Source: Pseudomonadota bacterium (GTDB taxonomy: Bacteria > Pseudomonadota > Alphaproteobacteria > Rhizobiales > Devosiaceae). Taken from it: 5,076 nucleotides of DNA. Every line of letters starts with the position of its first letter. Position 1 is the stretch's first letter. Under the pieces are notes generated by a model. That model searched no databases. It was given only the letters and a program-made list of their open reading frames with translations, and was not told the origin of the DNA. The stretch covers positions 1-5,076 of the forward strand of contig JAEZBF010000423.1 in the NCBI GenBank assembly GCA_023427545.1. Reading direction: 5' to 3'. Shown here in pieces: positions 1-5,076 of this stretch. The position numbers and the translations under genes are program-made.

Positions 1-1
1 C

Positions 2-1903
2 CACAAGCTGTTCCACCGAGACCGCGACTACATCACGCGCAACGACGAGGTGGTGATCATCGACGAGTTCACCGGCCGCATGATGCCCGGCCGGCGCTAC
101 TCCGAAGGCCTGCACCAGGCGCTCGAGGCCAAGGAGCACGTCAAGATCCAGGCCGAGAACCAGACGCTGGCGACGATCACGTTCCAGAACTACTTCCGTC
201 TCTACAAGAAGCTCGCCGGCATGACCGGCACGGCCGCGACGGAGGCCGAGGAGTTCGGCGACATCTACGGCCTCGAGGTCGTCACCATCCCCACCAACGT
301 GCCCGTCGCCCGCCAGGACGACGAAGACGCGATCTTCCGCACCGCGGAAGAGAAGTTCAACGACATCGCCGAGGTCATCCTCGATTCCCGCAAGCGCGGT
401 CAGCCGGTCCTCGTCGGCACGACCTCTATCGAGAAGTCCGAAATGCTGGCCGAGCTGCTGCGCAAGAAGGGCATCGGCGAGCTGTCCGTGCTCAACGCGC
501 GCTATCATGAGCAGGAAGCGGCGATCATCGCCGATGCCGGCGTGCCGGGCGCGGTGACCATCGCGACCAACATGGCCGGCCGCGGTACCGACATCCAGCT
601 CGGCGGCAACCTCGAGATGCGCATCCAGCGCGAGACCGAGGGGCTGGAGGGCGAAGCCCGCGAGCAGAAGATCGCCGCGATCAAGACCGAAATCGAGGTC
701 GCCAAGCGCAAGGCCATCGAAGCCGGTGGGTTGATGGTCATCGGCACCGAGCGGCACGAGAGCCGCCGGATCGACAACCAGCTACGCGGCCGCTCCGGCC
801 GCCAGGGCGACCCTGGACGCTCGAAATTCTTCCTGTCGCTTCAGGACGACCTGATGCGCATTTTCCCCGTCGAGAGCATGGATACGATGCTTTCCAAGCT
901 CGGCCTCGAGCAGGGCGAAAGCATTACTCATCCCTGGGTGACCAAGGCCATCGAGCGGGCGCAGGCACGGGTCGAAGCGCGCAACTTCGACATCCGCAAG
1001 AACATCCTCAAGTACGACGACGTCATGAACGATCAGCGGAAGGTGATCTTCGAGCAGCGTCTCGACCTGATGGATGCCGAGGACGTGTCGGAGACCATCA
1101 CCGACATGCGCCATGACGTGATCGACGCGCTGTTGCGCAAGACGGTTCCCGAGCGCGCCTATCCCGAGCAGTGGGATGTGGAGCAGCTGACCGAGCAGGC
1201 GCGCAACCTCCTCAATGTCGACCTGCCGTTCAAGGACTGGGTCAACGAGGAAGGCATTGATGTCGAGCAGGTTCGCGAGCGCCTGTTCAAGGCAGCCGAC
1301 GATGCGGCAGCGGCCAAGGTCGCCAAGTACACGCCCGAGATCATGCGGCAGGTCGAGAAGTCGATCCTGCTCCAGACCATCGACGGGCTGTGGCGCGAGC
1401 ACCTGGTCATGCTCGACCACCTGAGCAAGGTCATCGGCTGGCGCGGCGTCGCCCAGCGCGACCCGCTCAACGAATACAAGCAGGAAGCTTACGACCTCTT
1501 CCAGAATTTGCTGACGCAGATGCGCGAGATGGTGACGAGCCAGCTCAGCCACGTCGAAATCCAGCTCCGCCAGCCCGAGCCGCCGCCGGAACTCGACCTC
1601 TCGCGGCTCAGCGAAATCCACGTTGACCCGACCAGCGGCGAAAACGACGCGCAGAGCGGCGTATCGGGCACTATCGGCGGCGCCGCCCTCACCGGCGGCA
1701 TTGCCGGCAGTTCGGCGGCCGGCGTCGCCTTCGCGGCAGCCGGTGTGGGCACCCTCGAAGGGCCCAGCGGCCTCGGCCCAGTGTCGGACACCGATCCGCG
1801 CCTGCGCCCGGTAGATCCCGCGCTCCTGCGCGGCGTCTCCCGTAACGCCCCCTGCCCGTGCGGCTCAGGCAAGAAGTTCAAGCACTGCCACGGCTCGTTC
1901 TGA
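2..1903 (+). CDS. secA: Protein translocase subunit SecA, 5'-truncated by the window edge
   Basis: SecA is the ATPase that drives unfolded preproteins through the SecYEG channel at the inner membrane. The frame is open from base 2, giving 633 residues; a full SecA of this type has about 900, so the N-terminal DEAD nucleotide-binding fold and most of the preprotein-binding region lie outside. The GTG at 50 is internal: the codons before it already read as SecA (HKLFHRDRDY). Visible in order (fragment numbering): IIDEFTGR at 19-26, GMTGT at 73-77, helicase motif V NMAGRGTD at 190-197, motif VI QLRGRSGRQGDPGR at 260-273 with the arginine finger region, the long scaffold helix from about 308, and the two-helix finger region with the AQRDPLNEYK signature near 480. 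A linker at 540-614 contains an unusual Gly/Ala-rich hydrophobic stretch. The SEC-C zinc motif C618-x-C620-x8-C629-H630 closes the protein and normally binds SecB and phospholipid. It ends with TGA and converges on the next gene. Confidence 0.99.
   Translation, partial: HKLFHRDRDYITRNDEVVIIDEFTGRMMPGRRYSEGLHQALEAKEHVKIQAENQTLATITFQNYFRLYKKLAGMTGTAATEAEEFGDIYGLEVVTIPTNVPVARQDDEDAIFRTAEEKFNDIAEVILDSRKRGQPVLVGTTSIEKSEMLAELLRKKGIGELSVLNARYHEQEAAIIADAGVPGAVTIATNMAGRGTDIQLGGNLEMRIQRETEGLEGEAREQKIAAIKTEIEVAKRKAIEAGGLMVIGTERHESRRIDNQLRGRSGRQGDPGRSKFFLSLQDDLMRIFPVESMDTMLSKLGLEQGESITHPWVTKAIERAQARVEARNFDIRKNILKYDDVMNDQRKVIFEQRLDLMDAEDVSETITDMRHDVIDALLRKTVPERAYPEQWDVEQLTEQARNLLNVDLPFKDWVNEEGIDVEQVRERLFKAADDAAAAKVAKYTPEIMRQVEKSILLQTIDGLWREHLVMLDHLSKVIGWRGVAQRDPLNEYKQEAYDLFQNLLTQMREMVTSQLSHVEIQLRQPEPPPELDLSRLSEIHVDPTSGENDAQSGVSGTIGGAALTGGIAGSSAAGVAFAAAGVGTLEGPSGLGPVSDTDPRLRPVDPALLRGVSRNAPCPCGSGKKFKHCHGSF
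1853..1894 (+). other. SEC-C zinc-binding tail of SecA
   Basis: The last residues of SecA read CPCGSGKKFKHCHGSF. The ligands C618, C620, C629 and H630 (fragment numbering) fit the CxC-x8-CH pattern of the SEC-C domain. In the family this small zinc finger contacts SecB and acidic phospholipids. All four ligands are present, so SecB-type targeting is expected to be intact in this organism; that last step is inference. Confidence 0.93.
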
Positions 1904-1907
1904 GCCG
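1891..1907 (+). terminator. Short hairpin over the secA stop codon
   Basis: CGGCTC (1891-1896) pairs perfectly with GAGCCG (1902-1907) around a 5-base loop, and the TGA stop lies at the start of the 3' arm. A competing stem, CTGAG (1900-1904) with CTCAG (1917-1921), overlaps it. No run of T follows, so this is not a standard intrinsic terminator. It may help transcript end formation or 3'-end stability of the secA mRNA, but it could also be chance in GC-rich sequence. Confidence 0.3.
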
Positions 1908-1939
1908 GAGTTAAGTCTCAGCGGGGTGTTGGGCCCGGA

Positions 1940-2022
1940 CCTCGTGGTTCGACAAGCTCACCATGAGGTCCTCAGTAACGCCGCGCCGGTAGCCCTCATG
2001 ATGGGCTTGTCGAACCACGAGG
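1940..2022. repeat. Large inverted repeat of two palindromic units between convergent genes
   Basis: Arms 1940-1968 and 1994-2022 are 29 bases each around a 25-base spacer. As + strand RNA they form 27 Watson-Crick pairs, one G-U pair (1958/2004) and one mismatch (1961/2001). Each arm carries the core GTTCGACAAGC. The left arm is also a palindrome by itself: 1941-1948 pairs with 1960-1967, with one wobble. I recognise this core as a type of short intergenic repeat often scattered through sphingomonad genomes, similar in character to REP elements; copy number cannot be seen here. Its place between secA and the converging membrane-protein gene would suit a bidirectional transcript barrier. It lacks a T tract, so any termination would have to be factor-assisted or the hairpin would act mainly to protect 3' ends. 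Confidence 0.85.
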
Positions 2023-2036
2023 CCGTGCCCTGGCGC

Positions 2037-3035
2037 CTAGGTGCACGTCACCTTCATGTCGGCGAAACCGTCGTCGGCAGTCAGCACGTTCAGTGCACAA
2101 TTGCCGAACCTGAGACTGGCGGTCTCGCCCGCGCCGATCAGCTTTCCGCTGGTGAGCAGCACGCCTTCAAGGCTGACGTCCTTGACCCCGATGGTCTCCG
2201 TGGTTCGGCAGATCGGATATTTGTCTCCCGGTATGGCGACGAACCGCGTGCCGATCGGGATGCAGTCGGTTGTCGGGCCATCGGCAAGCCTGGTCTCCCC
2301 GATCGAGCCTGTCGTCTCCACCCCCTCCCCGGTTGCCGCGGCAACGGCGTCGGCCTGCGGCGCATCCGCGTCCGGCGCAGTCATGGGGGCTGCTGGCGTC
2401 GAGCTCGCCTCGAGTGCCGCTATCCGCGACTGCAGCGCGAGCAGCGCATCCACCGTGCCATCGTTCGTCGGCTGCTGAGTCTGCGGCGCCTGCGCGAGTG
2501 CGCCGCGCAGTGCCGCGATTTCGGCGCTCATGGCGCTGAGCCGCAGCTGGTTCTGCTGGTCGAGATAGATCGCGCCGCCCAGCGCGATCAGCCCGACCAG
2601 CGCGGCCAGCAACGGCAGTACCATGTCGGCCCATGAGCCGCGGCGGCGCCGGACCCGCCGCACCGGCCTTACCGGCGGATCGGGCTTGAACGGCAGCGGC
2701 TCGGGCTTTTCCTCGGGCCGCGGCGGGAACACTATCGCCGGAGCCACTACTTCGGCCTGCTCCGCCGCGGGCCCCGGTACGGCCGGCGGGTTGGCAATTT
2801 CAGCTGCAGGCGGCGCACTCCTGCGGCGCGTCAGCGGCGTCGGCAGCGGGGGTATCGGCAGCGGCTCGGGCGCCGCGGGGCTCTCCGGCGGCACGTAGTC
2901 AGGGAGCGGCGGGACCCGCGATGTCGCGGGCACCGGTGCGGGGATTTCCGTCACGCCAGCGGCCGCGGTTGGGCCGCGGCGGCGCCAGGCCGGATCGATG
3001 GCGAACGGGCCGAACTGTTCGGACCCCATCTCCAC
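2037..3035 (-). CDS. Proline-rich single-pass membrane protein with four-cysteine periplasmic domain, function unknown
   Basis: I do not recognise a family for this 332-residue protein. Residues 1-122 are low complexity, rich in Pro, Ala and Glu (for example VPPLPDYVPP). A strongly basic patch RPVRRVRRRR (123-132) precedes one hydrophobic helix at about 137-157. By the positive-inside rule the N-terminal arm is cytoplasmic and the rest periplasmic. Residues 158-182 and 194-210 look like coiled-coil helices (SAMSAEIAALRGAL, LLALQSRIAALEA), followed by an Ala/Asp-rich linker. A compact C-terminal domain at about 255-332 holds all four cysteines (C258, C276, C313, C331), which could form two disulfides. 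The start is uncertain. GTG at 3035 directly follows the upstream TAG; ATG at 3029 is two codons later and has GGGGA nine bases before it. The gene is evidently cotranscribed with the upstream YafK-like gene, so an envelope or peptidoglycan role is inferred from context only. Confidence 0.85.
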   Translation of the reverse strand: MEMGSEQFGPFAIDPAWRRRGPTAAAGVTEIPAPVPATSRVPPLPDYVPPESPAAPEPLPIPPLPTPLTRRRSAPPAAEIANPPAVPGPAAEQAEVVAPAIVFPPRPEEKPEPLPFKPDPPVRPVRRVRRRRGSWADMVLPLLAALVGLIALGGAIYLDQQNQLRLSAMSAEIAALRGALAQAPQTQQPTNDGTVDALLALQSRIAALEASSTPAAPMTAPDADAPQADAVAAATGEGVETTGSIGETRLADGPTTDCIPIGTRFVAIPGDKYPICRTTETIGVKDVSLEGVLLTSGKLIGAGETASLRFGNCALNVLTADDGFADMKVTCT

Positions 3036-3043
3036 CTATCCCC
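3030..3043 (-). promoter_or_regulatory. Ribosome-binding region at the junction of the two envelope genes
   Basis: On the minus strand the junction reads GGGGATAGGTGGAGATG. The TAG stop of the YafK-like gene (3038-3036) is followed at once by GTG (3035-3033) and, in the same frame, ATG (3029-3027). GGGGA lies 3 bases before the GTG but 9 before the ATG. AGGTGG lies only 2 bases before the ATG. On spacing the ATG is slightly preferred. Either choice means translational coupling with no real gap. Confidence 0.5.
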
Positions 3044-4061
3044 GCTTGTTGCGCGGCATCGGGGTCGGTGCCTGGACGTTCGGATCGATGACGGCCTTGA
3101 CGGTGGTCTGGCCACCGCCCGTCAGCCCGGTCACAAAGCCGCCGATCGCCTCGCCGCGCGCCGCGATGGCCGCCTTCTCCTTGGCCTCACTCGCCGCCAC
3201 CGCAGCATCCTTGGCCTGCTTGGCGCTCAGCGACGCCACTTCTACGGCGATGGCCTGGTCGTCGGCCGCCTGCTTGGCGTCGAGCTCGGCCGTGCGCACG
3301 ATCGCCTGCGCCGGACACGCAGCGGCGGCATCGAGCGTCAGCCCCTGCGGCACGCCGAAGACGTATTCCTTGTTGCAGACGTCCCAACTGGGCGGCGTCC
3401 GGGTCAACTCGAAGCGGTCATAACCGTCCTTGAGGTTTCGCCAGAACGCCATGTTCGGGTCGTCGTGGTGCCGCGCGAGGTTCTTGGGCGTCATTCGGAA
3501 GGGGTAGATCTGCAGCTGGAAGTTGCCGTTGCCACCCTCGAAGGTCTCCCGCGCCAGCGCGTAGATCTCCTTGATCTGGTCGTCCGTCATCGCATAGCAG
3601 CCACTCGAGGAGCAGTCGCCGTGCACCATCAGGTTGGAGCCGGTGCGCCCCCAGGCGCGGTCGAACTTATTGGGAAAGCCGGTGTTGAACGCCAGATAGT
3701 AGTTCGAGTTAGGGTTCATCAGCCCCGGGGTGATCGTATAGAACCCCTCGGGCGACTGGCGGTCGCCTTCCTTGATCTTGGGTCCGAGCCCGCCCGACCA
3801 GGTGCAAATCTCGTAGCTCTTGAACAGCTTGTAAGCGCCGGTCTTCGTTCGCTTCCAGACCTCGAGTTCCGAGCTCTCCTTGAAGATGCGGATCAGCATA
3901 GGCTCGGCCGCGGAGGAGCCGATGCTCGCAAGCCTCGTCTTGGCATCTTGCGAGAGCGGCACGTTGTGCCGGCCCTTGCCTGCCGAGATGCCACCGCAGG
4001 CGGCGAGCGAGGCGCTGAGAACGAGGGCAGTCATGAGATGGGCGAAGCGGCGCAGCTGCAT
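3036..4061 (-). CDS. YafK/DpaA-type L,D-transpeptidase-fold (YkuD) lipoprotein with C-terminal extension
   Basis: This is a 341-residue periplasmic murein enzyme. The N-terminus is a lipoprotein signal: basic MQLRRF, a hydrophobic core, and lipobox L19-A-A-C22. Gly follows the Cys, so by the E. coli rule it would go to the outer membrane. Residues about 55-222 closely follow the YafK pattern: WSGGLGPKIKEGD (88-100), SPEGFYTI (103-110), catalytic HGDCSSSGCYAM (147-158) with H147 and nucleophile C155, YPFRMTP (186-192), and a FELTRTPP end. YkuD enzymes normally make or cleave L,D bonds in peptidoglycan; E. coli YafK (DpaA, LdtF) is known to release Braun lipoprotein from it. Residues from about 240 extend beyond my memory of the E. 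coli length (about 246), with an Ala/Lys-rich helix at 243-303 and a Gly-rich end. The ATG has an in-frame TAA directly before it and a weak GGGA upstream, so the start is well fixed. It is the first gene of a probable two-gene operon. Confidence 0.93.
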   Translation of the reverse strand: MQLRRFAHLMTALVLSASLAACGGISAGKGRHNVPLSQDAKTRLASIGSSAAEPMLIRIFKESSELEVWKRTKTGAYKLFKSYEICTWSGGLGPKIKEGDRQSPEGFYTITPGLMNPNSNYYLAFNTGFPNKFDRAWGRTGSNLMVHGDCSSSGCYAMTDDQIKEIYALARETFEGGNGNFQLQIYPFRMTPKNLARHHDDPNMAFWRNLKDGYDRFELTRTPPSWDVCNKEYVFGVPQGLTLDAAAACPAQAIVRTAELDAKQAADDQAIAVEVASLSAKQAKDAAVAASEAKEKAAIAARGEAIGGFVTGLTGGGQTTVKAVIDPNVQAPTPMPRNKRG

Positions 4062-4190
4062 TTAAGTCCCGGTCGGCGGATGAGTACGTTCGGCCATTCC
4101 TATCGAAAGGATGGTTACCCAGCCGTTGTGCCCCATGGTTAGGCGAATCTTAGCAAGGTTCGGCCTTTGCCGCGAGAGCGGCGCGGCGGC
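4062..4190 (-). promoter_or_regulatory. Gap between accA and the YafK-like gene, probable promoter region
   Basis: This 129-base stretch has no convincing gene. Near accA a small stem GCCGC/GCGGC (4169-4173 with 4178-4182, GAGA loop on the + strand) sits 8 bases after the stop codon, without a T run, so it is only a weak terminator candidate. Further on, the word ATGGTTA (+ strand) occurs twice, at 4111-4117 and 4135-4141. A TTAG-N7-TTAG direct pair lies at 4139-4153, about 78 bases before the YafK-like start, resembling a degenerate CtrA box (TTAA-N7-TTAA). A GAATC site (CcrM-type GANTC) at 4145-4149 lies in its spacer. I found no convincing -35/-10 pair. A separate promoter for the envelope pair is inferred from gap length and these motifs. 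Confidence 0.35.
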
Positions 4191-5075
4191 TCACCCCAGT
4201 GAACTGCCGATCGAGAGGAATTTTTCCCGCCGATGCTCGCGAACCTCGAGCCGGCCCTTGCCTGCAAAGTCGGCGAGAAAGCTCGCGATGGCATCCCGGG
4301 TATTGCCCATCACTTCTTCGGGATGCCGGTGCGCGCCGCCGGCCGGCTCGGGGATGACGCCGTCGATCACCCCAAAGCCCAGCAGGTCCGACGAGGTGAT
4401 CTTCATGTTGTTTGCGGCGTCCTGCGCCTTGGCCGCGTCCTTCCAGAGGATCGAAGCGCCGCCCTCGGGCGAGATCACCGAGTAGACTGCGTGTTCGAGC
4501 ATCAGCACCCGGTTGGTCGTTGCGATCGCGATCGCGCCACCCGAGCCGCCCTCGCCGATGATGATCGCCAAGTTCGGCACACCGAGCTCGAGCGACTTCT
4601 CGGTCGAGCGGGCGATCGCTTCGGCCTGACCGCGCTCTTCCGCACCGATGCCGGGATAGGCGCCGGACGTGTCGACGAACGAGATCACCGGAATACCGAA
4701 GCGGTCGGCCATATCCATGATCCGCACCGCCTTGCGGTAACCCTCAGGCCGGGCCATGCCGAAATTGTGCCTGAGCCGGGACTCGGTATTGTTGCCCTTC
4801 TCCTGCCCCAGGATCGCGACCGGCTGCCCGGCAAAGCGCCCAAAGCCCGCCTGGATCGCGGGATCCTCGGAGAATTTCCGGTCGCCCGCCAGCGGCGTCC
4901 ACTCCGAGATGAGGTGCTTGACGTAGTCGGAAAAGTGCGGCCGGTTGGGATGGCGCGCGACCTGGGTCTTCTGCCAGGGCGTGAGCTTCTTGTAGATGTC
5001 CGTGAGGGCCTCGTCGGCGCGGCTCGACAGCCGGTTGACCTCTTCGTCGATCGAAACGGCCTGGTCGGTGGAAGC
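4191..5075 (-). CDS. accA: Acetyl-CoA carboxylase carboxyltransferase subunit alpha, 5'-truncated by the window edge
   Basis: AccA pairs with AccD to move the carboxyl group from carboxybiotin on AccB to acetyl-CoA, forming malonyl-CoA for fatty-acid synthesis in the cytoplasm. The frame is open to the window edge, giving 294 residues. The family usually has about 315, so only about 20 N-terminal residues are missing. The ATG at 4757 is internal (fragment residue 107): the codons upstream clearly read as AccA, including LTPWQKTQVARHPNRPH and QEKGNNTESRLRHNFGM. Other landmarks (fragment numbering) are RPEGYRK just after 107, DTSGAYPGIGAEERG (135-149), the glycine-rich GEGGSGGA (174-181) that helps form the CoA/oxyanion site, SVISPEGGASILWKD (199-213), and the PEPAGGAHR region near the end. 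The protein ends with TGA about 130 bases before the next gene on the same strand. Nothing appears degenerate. Confidence 0.99.
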   Translation of the reverse strand, partial: ASTDQAVSIDEEVNRLSSRADEALTDIYKKLTPWQKTQVARHPNRPHFSDYVKHLISEWTPLAGDRKFSEDPAIQAGFGRFAGQPVAILGQEKGNNTESRLRHNFGMARPEGYRKAVRIMDMADRFGIPVISFVDTSGAYPGIGAEERGQAEAIARSTEKSLELGVPNLAIIIGEGGSGGAIAIATTNRVLMLEHAVYSVISPEGGASILWKDAAKAQDAANNMKITSSDLLGFGVIDGVIPEPAGGAHRHPEEVMGNTRDAIASFLADFAGKGRLEVREHRREKFLSIGSSLG

Positions 5076-5076
5076 C

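Noticed and set aside
50..52. GTG at 50 as a secA start codon
   Set aside because: The upstream in-frame codons encode conserved SecA residues, so the gene begins before the window.
782..1621. Long open frame of 279 codons on the minus strand opposite secA
   Set aside because: It lies wholly antisense to conserved SecA domains, begins inside the motif VI coding region, and has the composition expected of a shadow frame in GC-rich DNA.
1926..2636. Open frame of 236 codons on the plus strand over the inverted repeat and the membrane-protein gene
   Set aside because: It runs through the repeat and is antisense to a gene with a coherent membrane helix and coiled coil. Its translation is Arg-rich and has no recognisable domain.
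2640..3000. Tandem repeat or collagen-like array in the proline-rich region
   Set aside because: The region is compositionally biased towards Pro, Ala and Glu but I could not find a fixed repeating unit.
3465..4142. Open frame of 225 codons on the plus strand opposite the YafK-like gene
   Set aside because: It is antisense to a catalytic domain with clear family motifs, and the translation has no recognisable features.
4169..4182. Intrinsic terminator after accA
   Set aside because: The stem has only five or six pairs and no T run follows on the minus strand. It is mentioned in the intergenic entry but not called.
4191..4757. accA starting at the ATG at 4757
   Set aside because: The frame stays open upstream to the window edge and those codons encode typical AccA sequence, so this ATG is internal.

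Overview
This window is an ordinary chromosomal segment of a GC-rich alphaproteobacterium. The SecA and AccA sequences, and a repeat type I associate with sphingomonads, suggest Sphingomonadales. That placement rests on recognising sequence style and was not computed.

The layout has two converging blocks. Bases 2-1903 (+) hold the C-terminal two thirds of secA, the ATPase motor of the Sec translocase; its N-terminus lies before the window. Bases 1904-2036 are a short convergent intergenic gap. Most of it is a long near-perfect inverted repeat built from two copies of a dispersed-type palindromic unit, and a smaller hairpin overlaps the secA stop codon. On the minus strand, read from right to left, come accA (5075-4191; carboxyltransferase alpha subunit of acetyl-CoA carboxylase, lacking only about its first 20 residues), a 129-base gap, a lipoprotein L,D-transpeptidase-fold protein of the YafK/DpaA type (4061-3036), and directly behind it a one-pass membrane protein of unknown function (3035-2037).

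secA and accA are housekeeping genes for protein export and fatty-acid synthesis. The two genes between them look like a small cell-envelope operon: the second start codon abuts the first stop codon. The YafK-like protein has a canonical catalytic Cys/His motif plus an alanine-rich C-terminal extension that I do not recall in the E. coli protein. Its partner has a proline-rich cytoplasmic arm, one membrane helix, a predicted coiled coil and a four-cysteine periplasmic domain. This pair is the least described part of the window. I see no RNA genes, CRISPR array, insertion sequence, prophage or defence system. The remaining long open frames on either strand are GC-driven shadows of these four genes.
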